A DNA stretch of 64,000 bases from Nocardia neocaledoniensis (GCF_003182135.1 NZ_QGTL01000005.1:124001-188000), one strand, 5' to 3'. Numbered from the stretch's first letter, positions 54,301 through 59,300 are shown. The notes: generated by a model not told the origin, from the letters alone. Translations and numbers: made by a program.

Positions 54301-56360
54301 CGCTGCTCGACGCGGCGTTGCACGCCTTGCGTTTCGCCGACGGATCCGCCTCGGCGGACAGCGGTCTGGTGCTGCCGTTCGAGTGGTCCGGCGTCACCGT
54401 GCACGCGGCGGGAGCCGACGCGCTGCGAGTCCGGCTGACACGGATCGGTGAGCGCGGGGTCGCGCTGGACCTGGCGGATTCGACCGGTGCCGCGGTGGCG
54501 ACGGTGCGGCATCTGGCCTCGCGGCCGATCGATCCCGCACAGCTCACCGCGGGTGCGCCCCTGGCCCGCACGGCTGTCTTCGATGTCGACTGGTCACCGA
54601 TCACGGTGTCCGAGAACGAGATCGAGGCCGTCGCCTGGTCCGACCTCGGCGCGGCGGAGCAGGCGCCGCCGGTGGTGGTCCTGGACTGCCCGTCGGGCAA
54701 TGATCCCGTCACCGTCCGCGCCGCCATCCATGCGGTGCTCGCGGTGCTGCAGGACTGGCTCGCCGAGCCACGGTTCGGCGAGTCCGTGCTGGTGGTCGCG
54801 ACCACGGGCGCGGTGTCGGTGGCCGGCGAGGACATCACGAATCTCGCCGGTGCCGCGGTCGGCGGCCTGGTGCGGGCCGCGCAGTCGGAGCATCCCGGCC
54901 GGATCGTCCTGGTCGACAGCGATGCCGGCCTCGACGGTGTGCTCGGCGGGATCCTGGCCGCCGAAGAGCCTCAGGTGGCCGTCCGCGGCGGGCGCGTCCA
55001 TGTCGCGCGACTCGCCCGCGTCGCGGCAACGGACGCGCACGCGCCCGCTTCGTTCGATCCCGACGAGACCGTCCTGATCACCGGCGCCGGTGGCTATCTC
55101 GGTGGGCTGTTCGCCCGGCACCTGGTGGCCGCGCGAGGTGTCCGGCGCCTGCTGCTGCTCAGCAGGCGCGGTGCGTCCGCGCCCGGCGCGACCGAGCTGC
55201 GCGAGGAACTGCGGCAGCTCGGCGCCGAGGTCGAGGTCGTCGCGTGCGATGTCGCCGACCGTGCCGCGCTGGCCGCGGTGCTGGCCGACGTGCCCGCCGA
55301 GCATCCGCTCACCGGCGTGTTCCACCTCGCCGGCGTGCTCGACGACGGCGCCGTCGCGTCGCTCACCCCGGCCCGCGTGGACGCGGTGTTCGGGCCCAAG
55401 GTCGACGCGGCCCTGCACCTGCACGAGCTGACCGCCGAGCTGCCGTTGCGCGCGTTCGTCGTGTTCAGTTCGGCGGCGGGCGTCTTCGGCAACGCGGGGC
55501 AGGGCAACTACGCCGCGGCCAACGCCTGCCTGGACGCGCTCGCGGCGCACCGCAGGGCGGCCGGGCTGCCCGGCACGTCGCTGGCCTGGGGCCTGTGGAA
55601 CATGGACAGCGGGATGGCGGCGGAGCTCGGTGCCACCGAGCGGCGCCGGATGTCGCGGTCGGGCATGCTGCCGCTGTCGGCGGAGCAGGGACTGACCCTG
55701 TTCGACGCGGTGACCGAGCTGGCCGTGGCGGCGCCCGTGCTGGCCCGCCTGGATCTCGACGCCCTGCGCGGCGCGGGATCCGCGGTGCCGGCGCTGCTGT
55801 CCGGGCTGGTCCCGCAGCGGCGGAAGGCGGCCTCGGGGGCGTCGGCGGCGCTGCGGGCGCGGTTGACGAGCACGCCCGAGGGCGAACGCCTCGACGTGTT
55901 GGTGGAGATCGTGCGCGGTCAGGTCGCGACGATTCTGGGGCACGGCAACGCGAACGCCATCGCGCCGGATCGGCCCTTCAGTGAGCTGGGCTTCGACTCG
56001 ATCTCCGCCGTCGAGTTCCGCAACGCCCTCGTGGCGGCGACGGGGCTGCGGTTGCCCGCGACCGCCGTGTTCGACTACCCGTCACCGCGGGCGCTGGCCG
56101 ACTACCTGCTCGGCGAGCTGGGCGGCCAGCCGGCGCCGGAACCGGCGACGGAGCTGTCGGAGAACAGCATTCGCGACGCGCTGCGGACCATTCCGCTCGC
56201 CCGCCTGCGCGAGGCGGGCCTGCTGGACGCACTCATGAAGTTGACGAACGGGCAGGACAGCCAGGACGACGTCGAGGAGACCGTCACCGAGGAGTCGATC
56301 GACGACCTCGACATCGACGGCTTGATCGACCTGGCCTACAACAACGCCTCCGAGGACTGA
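30378..56360 (+). CDS. Giant type I polyketide synthase carrying extension modules 4-8
   Basis: This 8660-residue protein has five consecutive KS-AT-DH-KR-ACP modules. The ATG at 30378 is chosen because the N-terminal docking coil (DYLKRLTVDLRQTRRRLREV) starts there; the frame is open further upstream but overlaps the previous gene. KS cysteines are 206, 1925, 3639, 5331 and 7059. AT serines are 657, 2370, 4085, 5777 and 7506, all GHSIGE with a later HAFH, so all malonyl. ACP serines are 1709, 3417, 5110, 6838 and 8541. No ER, methyltransferase or thioesterase is present. The C-terminal docking region is about 8560-8660 (DDLDIDGLIDLAYNNASED). Modules 5-6 and 7-8 are repeats of one two-module unit. 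The protein extends the polyene by ten carbons; the DH of module 8 has an altered motif. The next gene follows after 11 bases. Confidence 0.98.
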   Translation: MVDDNKTLDYLKRLTVDLRQTRRRLREVEDQKSEPIAVVGVGCRYPGGVASPEDLWNLVADGVDAIGEFPTDRGWDVDGLYDPDPRARGKSYTRSGGFLYDAAEFDAEFFGISPREALAMDPQQRILLETAWEALERAGIDPATLRGSDTGVFAGASNGEYADMLHAGPVDLRGYLLTGTTGSVVSGRVAYALGLEGPAVSVDTACSSSLVAVHLAAQSLRSGECSMALAGGVTVMGSPGMFVEFSRQRGLAADGRCKSFAASADGTGWAEGAGVLVLERLSDAQRLGHKVWAVIRGTAINQDGASNGLTVPNGPAQQRVIRAALANGRLAADDVDAVEAHGTGTVLGDPIEAHALLATYGHDRDPKRPLWLGSLKSNIGHSVAAAGVGGMIKMIMAMRHGVLPPTLHVDEPTPRVDWSSGAIELLTSKREWPGDADRPRRAAVSSFGISGTNAHVVLEQAPAVEPAVGADVDIAEDVAAVPVPWVVSAKSAASLRAQAARLHEFVAADPALSAAEVAHALISTRTLFPHRAVVVGTDRAELLRHLATVAAGEPAPEVAVGSAAPARVGVMFAGQGSQRTDMGQQLYARFPAFAEAFDQVCAHLDPLLGHSLRDAISVGTDLEQTRLTQPALFAVEVALYRLLESWGVTADVVFGHSIGEIAAAHVAGVLSLPDACTLVAARGRLMQDLPAGGAMLAVQAGEQEIAPLLDGVDGVDVAAVNGPAAVVLSGQAEAVDALAEQLRERGRRVKRLRVSHAFHSALMAPMLARFAEVVATLRFDPPRIPVISTVTGAVADPGLWCSPRYWVDQVRRPVRFADAVAAAWADGVDTFVEVGPDAVLSALAAECLPDAATIVATLRPERDEPAEILTALARLSVRSVPVRWSAVLADPSPARVELPTYAFDRRRFWLEPALGAAGVESVGLGAMGHPLLGAVVSEAQSGDVLLTGRLSAATQPWLADHVVGGSVLLPGTGFVELALRAGAETGYPVIDDLTLHAPLLLPASGGVQIQVVVGGPESAQRPIAIYSRGEHDPDGQWLLNAQGRLTTLDDSVPPAIDAWPPAAATDLDVESAYAVLAERGYEYGPAFRSVRALWRRGSEVFAEIAVDAGSGARAEGFGIHPALLDGALHAGLLAGAVDSAVGQQDSPFTVAAGQVVLPFSWESVALRAAEASVLRVRLATTGSAVALSASDEQGQPVLSGSVTPRPVRLEELTAGASAGGDPLLEVVWSPVESTVPAADFEPVLWDRLDTEAAVPPVVVLEAGTAAAADDVVAATHAEVARVLAVVQAWLSEDRFGASTLVVVTRGAVAVAGEELTDLAGAAVWGLVRSAQSEDPGRIILVDTDGDLDGGAAAAIVAVAEPQVVLRDGVAHTARLTRPAPLETSSTADSAFGTGTVLITGGTGDLGAVVARHVVAEHGVRSLLLVSRRGPGAEGVAALRDELAESGARVRVVACDVTDADAVAGLLADIPAESPLTGVIHAAGVLDDGVIGSLTAERVDAVLAPKADAAWHLHRATAHLDLTAFVVFSSISGTLGGPGQGNYAAANAFLDGLIAHRRARGLAGQSLAWGPWARSGGMAGQLGEADLARMSRAGFTALPDETALAGWHTALERRTPHAVIATVDTAAIRTGSEAGTLPPLLRALAPAVRRSGALAVVGAGLRHRLSGLDAGRQRQLVLETVRTHIAAVLGHDGASAIDPDRAFQDLGFDSLGAVELRNRLKTATGLSLAAAVVFDYPTPRALAEHLTDELTGAGHTVAVTAAQDFGGEPIAIVGMACRYPGGVGSPEDLWQLVLTGTDATSEFPVNRGWDTERLYDPTGETPHTTYTRSGGFLHTAGEFDPAFFNISPNEAALMDPQQFLLLETSWEAFERAGVDPALLRGSATGVFAGMMYHDYPANSNAGSIASGRISYVLGLEGPSVTVDTACSSSLVSMHLAAQSLRSGECDLALAGGVTVMATPETFVEFSRQRGLSPDGRSKSFSDAADGVAWSEGAGMLVLERLSDARRNGHDVLAVIAGSAVNQDGASNGLTAPNGPSQRRVIRQALANAGVSAVDVDVVEAHGTGTTLGDPIEAQALLATYGQERSADRPLWLGSLKSNIGHAQAAAGVGGVIKMIMAMRHGVLPKTLHVDQPSTKIDWSEGHVRLLTEPVAWPAEGDRPRRAGVSSFGISGTNAHLIIEQVPETVVAPVPEVRTVPAVPWMLSARGGEALAAQAARLASHAADRDPLDVGFSLASTRGVFEHRAVVVAEGRDGLLAGVRALAAGEPAAGVVSGRVAPGSTGVVFSGQGAQWASMAGELRVAYPVFAEVFDAIVAELEPALGQPVSLTSALSDDDLVDRTVFAQAGLFAFEVALFRLLESWGVRADVVAGHSIGEVAAAHVAGVLSLADACVLVAARGRLMQALPAGGAMVAVGAPEAEVLPLLTEGVSIAAVNGPSSVVLSGVEDAVVAVVEACAERGWRTRRLRVSHAFHSASMEPMLGEFASAIEGLTFARPTVALVSTVTGAAVVDEMSDPAYWVGQVRDTVRFADALATMAGSGVSRFAEVGPDAVLTPMVAQTLPDATTVAVARRDRADATTVTGAVAALFVAGAEVNWSGCYAGTGARRIELPTYAFQHERFWLDAKRMLARSWLGAELGGASAVGLDAAEHPLLGAVVAHPESGAVSFTGRWSLDSVAWLADHSVLGTVLLPGTGFVELAAHVGGLLGCDMVDELVLHTPLTLTADGDVAVHVVAAAPDEAGRRRLSVHSRRQAADAWVLHAEGVLAPAGEAADFDLATWPPADARPLDVDGAYDDLLDIGYGYGPAFQGLRAAWQRDDEVFAEVALPDPQDAKGFGIHPALFDAALHAAIVHGLRGGVDGFPALPFSWNRVLLHAAGAAAVRVRIVLRGDRFSVQLADPRGRPVLSVGALISRPVSADRLSAGAVSDALFGVEWVAAASSTAQVEPDRVVVLDGRGEDLAALIAELDANPDALPPELVLLECPTAEGAPPVAARRIAIEVLDTLRGWLAEPRFAGSRLVVVTRRAVAVADDESVDLAQAPVWGLLRAAQAEHPGRFQLLDLDAEGDPRAAAAAAATEPEAAVRGTTAYVPRLRRHAPGAHVRSTEPGTVLVTGGTGGLGAVIARHLVAEHGVRRLLLTSRRGPDAPGAAELRAELTELGADVTVAACDVSDRSALAALLDGLAVEHPLTGVVHAAGTSDNGLIESITAERLDHVFAPKVDAAWHLHELTRDAPLSMFVLISSAGGLVLAAGQANYAAGNVFLDALAAHRRSLGLPATAVDYGLWARSSGLGVELSDDDFERMRRQGFPPLTEADGLALFDAAIATDTAQLVALRVDAAMLRTRGEQIPALVRSLAPAPARRQTRTAAGQAFALELAGLTETDRARALLDLVRSVAAATLGHASAEAVEPTQAFQELGFDSLTAVEFRNKLNAATGLQLPATLVFDYPSAQIVAEHLASQLTGTAVADEPVISRVRTGDDPIAVVAMSCRYPGGVASPEDLWHLVTSGTDATGEMPSDRGWDLDGIYDPEPGTPGKTYTRQGGFLYSAAEFDADFFGISPNEATMMDPQQRLLLEISWEALERAGVDPARLRGSATGVFTGLMYHDYAQRTGSGSGAAGSLVSGRVSYVFGLEGPSVTVDTACSSSLVALHLAAQSLRSGECDLALAGGVAVMGTPDMFLEFGRQRGLSPDGRCKSFSDSADGVGWSEGAGVLVLERLSDARRHGHEVLAVLAGSAVNQDGASNGFSAPNGPSQQRVIRQALANAGVAPADVDVVEAHGTGTTLGDPIEAQALLATYGRERAEDRPLWLGSLKSNIGHAQAAAGVGGVIKMIMAMRHGVLPSTLHVDRPSTKVDWSEGHVRLLTEPVAWPEVDRPRRVGVSSFGISGTNAHLIVEQAPPTTVPAEAPAPVSGPAARPWVISARSAEALAAQAARLAERVGDHDSADVGFSLAATRAVFEHRAVVVAENREGLLAGVRALATGDQAPGVVSGRAAAGSTGFVFSGQGAQWAGMADGLRAAYPLFAEHFDAIVAELDPLLGQTDSLTAALSDDALVDRTVFAQAGLFAFEVALFRLLESWGLRPDVVAGHSIGEVAAAHVAGVLSSADACVLVAARGRLMQALPDGGAMFAVGAAESDVLPLLVDGAVSIAAVNGPASVVLSGSESEVVAVAAQCAEQGWRTTRLRVSHAFHSALMEPMLAEFTSAIEGLRFGKPTTALVSTVTGARITEEMTDPAYWVGQVRDTVRFADAVTTMAELGVSRFAELGPDAVLTPMITQTLDSGDDTAATVAALSRRGGAELANGLAKVFVAGADVDWAGLYAGTGARRIDLPTYAFQRRRYWMPAGSTGDARALGLVATAHPLVSVVVSQPDSEAMIVTGRLSVQTHPWLADHLVLGTVVFPGTGFVELALYAGERVGCSTLDDLVLRAPLVLSESGGAAVRIVVDPADETGRRGVRVFSSPDGDDDAPTWSLHAEGALAPTAAVPAVELTAWPPTGARALNVDGLYDELHDAGYGYGPAFQGLRAAWQRGEDVFAEVALADPQDGRTFGVHPALLDAALHALRLAGHLRAEDAGPELPFEWSGVTVHAAGAGALRVRLTRLGDRAVAVDLADATGAPVATVRRLSSRPIDPAQLTTGAAIARSAVFEVEWTPITVTGTGIDAVSWAELDDETPATVVLDCPAGTTPDTVRGATNEVLRVLRSWLGDERFDESNLIVRTSGAVSVAGEDVPNLAGAAVAGLVRTAQAESRSRIILVDSDSDIDGLLGGILAAEEPQVAVRGGQVFAARLVRATPSSATGEPFAPDETVLITGASGYLGGLFARHLVTTRGARHLLLLSRRGASAPGAAELRDELRQLGAEVEFAACDVADRAALAAVLAAVPGDRPLAGVFHTAGVLDDGAIAALTPDRMDAVLRPKVDAALHLDELTATLPLRAFVLFSSAAGTFGNPGQGNYAAANACLDAVAAHRRASGRPGQSLAWGLWGADGGMGAELGDTERRRMSRSGLLPLTAEQGLALFEAAAGIDAVAPVLARLDLDGIRTTGSATALLSALTPARRRAASAGGSELRTRLAATPEGERLGVLVDAVRGQVAATLGHRNAHAIAPDRAFIELGFDSISAVEFRNALATATGLRLPASVVFDYPSPRALAEHLAGELADHQLAVPERSPHKAPATRHLDEPIAIVGMACRYPGGVGSPEDLWNLVATGTDAASPFPANRGWDTDRLYDAAGEKPNSTYTREGGFLHTAGEFDPAFFNISPNEAALMDPQQFLLLETSWEAFERAGVDPGALKGSRTGVWVGMMYHDYPANANAGSIASGRVSYVFGLEGPSVTVDTACSSSLVAMHSAAASLRTGECDLALAGGVTVMATPETFVEFSRQRGLSADGRCKSFSDSADGVGWAEGVGILVLERLSDAECNGHQVLAVLTGSAVNQDGASNGLTAPNGPSQARVIGEALANAGIAPTEVDVVEAHGTGTTLGDPIEAQAVLATYGQGRAEDRPLWLGSLKSNIGHAQAAAGVGGVIKMVMAMRHGVLPRTLHVETPSSKVDWSQGHVRLLTESVAWPAVDRPRRAGVSSFGISGTNAHVIIEQAQTAAQEPAGTVPAADLLPWVISARNGQALVAQAERLASQVAERDLDPVDVGFSLASTRAVFDHRAVVLAGDRAGLVAGVRSLSRGENAPEVVSGRVVPGSTGVVFSGQGAQWAGMAVELRAAYPVFAEHFDAIVAGLDPLLGQPVSLEAALVDENAVDRTVFAQAGLFAFEVALFRLLESWGVRADVVAGHSIGEVAAAHVAGVLSLADACVLVAARGRLMQALPAGGAMVAIGASEVDVLPLLAGADGVSIAAVNGPSSVVLSGVADAVHAVADRCAERGWRTHRLRVSHAFHSALMAPMLAEFASAIEGVTFGRPTMALVSTVTGARVTEEMADPAYWVGQVRDTVRFADAVATMSDLGVSRFAEVGPDAALAPMIAQITETGQQATAPAIVPTARRGHADAATVSKGVAGLFVAGAAVDWAALYGGGRRVDLPTYAFQHERFWLDPRQVLAKSWLGAELGGVGSAGLAPVEHPLLGAMVAHPSSGEVIFTGRWSVDSMPWLADHSVLGVVLLPGTGFVELASYVGGVLGYEVVDELVLQTPLTMPAQGSVAVQVVVAADEAGRRRLTVHSRQTDEGPWALHAEGVLAQGDPTPGFDLAVWPPTDAEPTSLVGAYDDLFDLGYGYGPFFQGLQTAWRRGDELFAQVALPDPRDGTDFGVHPALLDAALHVGIVHGLRDGVGDFPALPFTWNRVVSHAKGASAVRVRIVVDGTRFAVQLADGEGRPVLSVGALVSRPVSADRLGVDHGPESLFRLSWNPVAAPATTVAPDRVATLRWSGDTDAVRHYGDLAALVADLDANPDAAVPEIVLLASPSDDAAPPQAAHGVLTEVLATIQGWLTESRFAGSRLVVTTGHGIAATEADPVRLDQAPVWGLVRAAQAEHPGRFQLLDLDGAHDPIAVAAAAAAAEPEAALRAGTLLVPRLDRHVPGAATPSLAAGTVLVTGGTGGLGAVLARHLVTEHGVRHLLLTSRRGLDAPGAPALRDELVALGARVDVAACDVADRSALATLLAGIADEHPLVGVVHAAGVADNGVIEAMTPDRIGKVFGPKADAAWHLHELTRDATLSLFVLVSSAGGLVLAAGQANYAAANVFLDALATHRRALGLPATAIDYGLWARASGLGVELSDDDFDRMARLGFPPLTEAEGLALFDAAIATETAQTVALRVDPAVLRTRGEQIPALLRALAPVPARRATRTAAGQAFVQRLAGLSGDERGAALLELVRDTAAEVLGHGSGAAIEPQQAFQQLGFDSLGAIDFRNRLNTATGLHLPATLIFDFPNPRLVAEHIDAEFTGTSRDVGVTTGTAVGDDRIAVVAMGCRYPGGITSPEDLWRLVAAGGETTGALPDDRGWDIEGLYDPEPGKAGKTYTRHGGFLYSAADFDADFFGISPNEALQMDPQQRVLLEVSWEALERAGVDPGALRGSSTGVFTGVMYHDYAQGAGTGNNAGGSLVSGRIAYTLGLEGPAVSVDTACSSSLVAVHLAAQSLRTGECDLALAGGVAVMSAPDMFLEFSRQRGLSPDGRCKSFADAADGVAWAEGAGVLVLERLSDARRHGHAVLAVLAGSAVNQDGASNGFAAPNGPSQQRVIRQALANAGVPAIEVDAVEAHGTGTTLGDPIEAQALMATYGRDRDAARPLWLGSLKSNIGHAQAAAGVGGVIKMVMAMRHGELPRTLHVDQPSTKVDWSAGQVRLLTEPVSWPEVDRPRRAAVSSFGLSGTNAHLIIEQAPAADPVDGHRTDPAGGVLPWVLSARGADALAEQAARLAARVADHRDDPIDVGFSLVDSRMLFDHRAVVLATEPAALVAGTQALSRGEALPGVVSGRVVPGSTGVVFSGQGAQWAGMAVELRTACPVFAEHFDAIVTQLDPLLGQPVSLEAALASEELIDRTVFTQAGLFAFEVALFRLLESWGVRADVVAGHSIGEVAAAHVAGVLSLEDACVLVAARGRLMQALPAGGAMLAVGAAEADVTALLSGAISIAAVNGPASVVLSGSEDEIRTMAALCAERGWRTHRLRVSHAFHSALMEPMLAEFASAIEGLVFGRPSIPLVSTVTGARVTEEMTDPAYWVGQVRDTVRFADAVAAMAELGVSRFAEVGPDAVLFPMINQIVEELTVPVVPSVVAPARRGRADAAAVLAGVAGLFVTGAEVDWARLYIGTGARRVDLPTYAFQRQRYWLAPGAAAAGDARSMGFAATGHPLVSAVASQPESDTIALSGRLSVRTQPWLADHAVMDTVLVPGTGLVELAMHAGEQLGCPALDELVLRAPLVLPDAAGAAVRVVVDAEDAAGRRRVRIFSRTDDAVDTPWTVHAAGALATESDSTAVDLVAWPPADAVPVDIDGVYDALDEQGYHYGPVFQALRAVWRGDDGLYAEVALPETARAEANRFGIHPALLDAALHALRFADGSASADSGLVLPFEWSGVTVHAAGADALRVRLTRIGERGVALDLADSTGAAVATVRHLASRPIDPAQLTAGAPLARTAVFDVDWSPITVSENEIEAVAWSDLGAAEQAPPVVVLDCPSGNDPVTVRAAIHAVLAVLQDWLAEPRFGESVLVVATTGAVSVAGEDITNLAGAAVGGLVRAAQSEHPGRIVLVDSDAGLDGVLGGILAAEEPQVAVRGGRVHVARLARVAATDAHAPASFDPDETVLITGAGGYLGGLFARHLVAARGVRRLLLLSRRGASAPGATELREELRQLGAEVEVVACDVADRAALAAVLADVPAEHPLTGVFHLAGVLDDGAVASLTPARVDAVFGPKVDAALHLHELTAELPLRAFVVFSSAAGVFGNAGQGNYAAANACLDALAAHRRAAGLPGTSLAWGLWNMDSGMAAELGATERRRMSRSGMLPLSAEQGLTLFDAVTELAVAAPVLARLDLDALRGAGSAVPALLSGLVPQRRKAASGASAALRARLTSTPEGERLDVLVEIVRGQVATILGHGNANAIAPDRPFSELGFDSISAVEFRNALVAATGLRLPATAVFDYPSPRALADYLLGELGGQPAPEPATELSENSIRDALRTIPLARLREAGLLDALMKLTNGQDSQDDVEETVTEESIDDLDIDGLIDLAYNNASED
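30477..35672 (+). other. Extension module 4: KS-AT(malonyl)-DH-KR-ACP
   Basis: KS Cys206; AT Ser657 and HAFH at 756-759 (malonyl); DH His961 (HVVGGSVLLP) and Asp1125 with His1129; KR TGGTGDLG from 1399, LDD from 1485, Tyr1542; ACP Ser1709. The motifs are all intact and of B-type. It resembles module 3 more than modules 5-8, especially in the DH and KR (FSSISGTLGGPGQGNY). Confidence 0.95.
35676..40799 (+). other. Extension module 5: KS-AT(malonyl)-DH-KR(SDN)-ACP, repeat type a
   Basis: The KS (Cys1925) belongs to a distinct subtype with AFFNISPNEAALMDPQQFLL and MMYHDYP. AT Ser2370 and HAFH at 2467-2470 are malonyl type. DH His2679 (HSVLGTVLLP) and Asp2840 look intact. The KR binds NADPH through TGGTGGLG (3109), but the LDD position reads TSDN (3194-3197); Tyr3252 and Asn3256 are kept. 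The ACP serine is 3417. It is homologous to modules 7 and 9. Confidence 0.93.
37458..37588 (+). repeat. 131-base exact repeat in the AT of module 5 (copy 1)
   Basis: Identical base for base to 47679-47809 in the AT of module 7. It covers the nucleophile motif GHSIGE and the following helix. Flanking sequence diverges at synonymous positions, which points to recent conversion or recombination. Confidence 0.9.
40800..45890 (+). other. Extension module 6: KS-AT(malonyl)-DH-KR(LDD)-ACP, repeat type b
   Basis: The KS (Cys3639) has the type-b features AVVAMSCRYPGG and DADFFGISPNEA. AT Ser4085; HAFH 4183-4186. DH His4387 (HLVLGTVVFP) and Asp4551. The KR has the variant nucleotide motif TGASGYLG (4805), LDD from 4891 and Tyr4948. 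ACP Ser5110. It is homologous to module 8, and its KS to that of module 10. Confidence 0.93.
45891..51059 (+). other. Extension module 7: KS-AT(malonyl)-DH-KR(ADN)-ACP, repeat type a
   Basis: Type-a KS (Cys5331); AT Ser5777, HAFH 5876-5879; DH His6092 (HSVLGVVLLP) and Asp6252; KR TGGTGGLG from 6530, ADN (6616-6618) in place of LDD, Tyr6673; ACP Ser6838. A 131-base stretch of its AT is identical to the AT of module 5. Confidence 0.93.
47679..47809 (+). repeat. 131-base exact repeat in the AT of module 7 (copy 2)
   Basis: Partner of 37458-37588, about 10.2 kb away. This distance equals one two-module unit, as expected if modules 5-6 and 7-8 are tandem copies. Confidence 0.9.
51060..56110 (+). 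other. Extension module 8: KS-AT(malonyl)-DH(variant)-KR(LDD)-ACP, repeat type b
   Basis: Type-b KS (Cys7059); AT Ser7506, HAFH 7603-7606. The DH keeps His7813 and Asp7978, but its first motif reads HAVMDTVLVP, so the conserved Gly of HxxxGxxxxP is Asp7817; activity is doubtful. The KR has TGAGGYLG (8235), LDD from 8321 and Tyr8378 and looks active. ACP Ser8541. If the DH is dead, this module leaves a hydroxyl. Confidence 0.92.
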
Positions 56361-56371
56361 AGGACCGATTG

Positions 56372-59300
56372 ATGACCAAGCCCGATGACAACACTCAGAA
56401 GCTGGCTCAGGCCCTCCGTGTCTCGCTGAAGGAGACCGAGCGGTTGCGCGCGCGCAACCGCAAGCTCGAATCGTCGCTGCGTGAGCCGATCGCGATCGTG
56501 GGCATGGCGTGCCGGTACCCGGGCGGCATCGGGTCGCCCGAGGACCTGTGGAACCTCGTCTCGGCGGGGGCCGACGCGACGTCGGAATTCCCGGTGAACC
56601 GCGGCTGGGACACCGAACGCCTCTACGACCTGACCGGCGAGACGCCGAACACCGCGTACACCCGCGAGGGCGGATTCCTCCACGCGGCAGGCGAATTCGA
56701 TCCGGCGTTCTTCAACATCAGCCCCAACGAGGCCGCGCTGATGGACCCGCAGCAGTTCCTGCTGCTCGAGACCTCCTGGGAGGCGTTCGAGCGCGCGGGT
56801 GTCGATCCCGGTTCGCTGAAAGGCAGCCGGACCGGCGTCTGGGTCGGCATGATGTACCACGACTATCCCGCCAACGCGAACACGGGGTCGATTGCCTCCG
56901 GGCGTGTCTCGTATGTGTTCGGGCTGGAGGGTCCCTCGGTCACGGTCGACACCGCCTGCTCGTCGTCGCTGGTGGCCATGCATTCCGCCGCGGCTTCGCT
57001 GCGGTCGGGGGAGTGCGACCTGGCGCTGGCCGGCGGTGTGGCCGTGATGGCCACGCCGGAGACGCTGGTGGAGTTCAGCAGGCAGCGGGGTCTGTCGCCG
57101 GACGGCCGGTGCAAATCCTTCGCCGACGCGGCCGACGGTGTCGGCTGGTCCGAGGGCGCGGGCATGCTGGTGCTGGAGCGGCTGTCCGACGCGCAGCGCA
57201 ACGGTCATCAGGTACTCGCCGTGCTGACCGGGTCGGCGGTCAACCAGGACGGCGCGTCGAACGGGCTGACCGCGCCGAACGGACCGTCGCAGCGGCGGGT
57301 CATTCGGCAGGCGTTGGCCAACGCGGGGGTGTCGCCGGGTGATGTCGATGTGGTGGAAGCCCACGGCACCGGGACGACGTTGGGCGATCCCATCGAGGCC
57401 CAGGCCCTGCTCGCCACGTATGGGCAAGAGCGCCAGGCGGATCGGCCGCTGTGGCTGGGGTCGCTGAAGTCCAACATCGGTCACGCGCAGGCGGCGGCCG
57501 GTGTCGGCGGGGTGATCAAGATGGTCATGGCGATGCGCCACGGCATGCTGCCCCGGACGTTGCACGTCGATCGGCCGAGCACCAAGGTGGACTGGTCCGA
57601 GGGCCAGGTGCGGCTGCTGACCGAGCCGGTGGTGTGGCCGGAGGTGGATCGGCCGCGGCGTGCGGGGGTGTCCTCGTTCGGGATCAGCGGCACGAACGCG
57701 CACGTCATCATCGAGCAGGCACCGGCGGTCGAAGCGGCGCAGGTGCCCGAGCCCGTGGCGGCTGGATTGCTGCCCTGGGTGGTGTCGGCGCGGAGCGCCG
57801 AGGCGCTGGCCGGGCAGGCCGAGCGCCTGGCTTCGCAAGTGGCCGAGCGGGATCTCCATCCGGTGGACGTCGGCTTCTCGCTGGCTTCCACACGTGCGGT
57901 GTTCGACCACCGCGCGGTCGTCCTTGGCGAGGATGCGGCCGGGCTGCTGGCGGGGGCACGGGCACTGAGCCGCACCGAATCCGCGCCGGGCGTGCTGACC
58001 GGACGGGTGGTTCCGGGGACGACGGGCCTGGTGTTCTCGGGTCAGGGCGCGCAGTGGGCCGGGATGGCGCTCGCGCTGCGCGCGGCCTGTCCCGTGTTCG
58101 CCGAGCACTTCGATGCGATCATCGCCGAGCTGGAACCGCTACTGGGGCAACCGGTTCCGCTGACCGCCGCCTTGTCGGACGCTGATCTGGTCGATCGCAC
58201 GGTGTTCGCGCAGGCGGGGTTGTTCGCGTTCGAGGTGGCGCTGTTCCGGTTGCTCGAGTCGTGGGGTGTGCGGGCGGATGTCGTGGCCGGTCATTCGATC
58301 GGTGAGGTCGCGGCCGCGCATGTCGCCGGGGTGTTGTCGTTGCCGGATGCGTGTGTGCTGGTGGCGGCCCGTGGGCGGTTGATGCAGGCACTGCCCACGG
58401 GTGGGGCGATGGTGGCCGTCGGTGCTGCCGAAGCCGACGTTGTGCCGCTGCTGTCCGAAGGCGTCGCGATCGCGGCGGTGAACGGACCTGCCTCGGTGGT
58501 GCTGTCGGGTGTCGAAGGCGCGGTCCTCGCGGTGGTCGAGGCGTGCGTCGAGCGCGGCTGGCGGACCCATCGTTTGCGGGTGTCGCATGCCTTCCATTCG
58601 GCGTCGATGGAACCCATGCTGGCCGAGTTCGCTTCGGCCATCGAGGGTTTGACCTTCGGGCGGCCCGAGATTCCGTTGGTGTCGACGGTGACCGGCGCGC
58701 GTGTCGCGGCGGAGATGGCCGATCCTGCGTATTGGGTGAGGCAGGTTCGCGACACGGTCCGGTTCGCCGATGCCGTCGCCGCGATGGCGGAGCTGGGTGT
58801 GTCCCGATTCGCCGAGGTCGGCCCCGACGCGGTGCTTGCCCCGATGGTCGCCCAGACCGTCGGGGACGGGACGGCCGTCGCGGTGCCGGTGGCGCGTCGT
58901 GACCGGGCCGACGCGTCCAGCGTTCTCGTCGGCGTGGCCGAGCTGTTCGTGGCGGGCGCCGAGGTGAACTGGGCCGCCCTCCACGCCGGCGGCCGATGTG
59001 TCGACCTGCCCACCTACGCCTTCCAGCACCAGCGCTTCTGGCTGGACCCGAAGGACGCGCTGGCCATGTCGTGGCTGGGCGCCGAACTCGGCGGCGTCAG
59101 CTCGGTCGGGCTGGACATCGTGCGGCATCCGCTGCTCGGCGCGCTGGTGCCGCACCCCGACTCGGGCGGTGTGAGTTTCACCGGCCGGTGGACCACCGAC
59201 TCCGTCGAATGGCTGGCCGACCACAGCGTGCTCGGCACGGTCCTGCTGCCTGGCACCGGCTTCGTCGAGCTGGCGAGCTACGTCGGCGGCGTGCTCGGCT

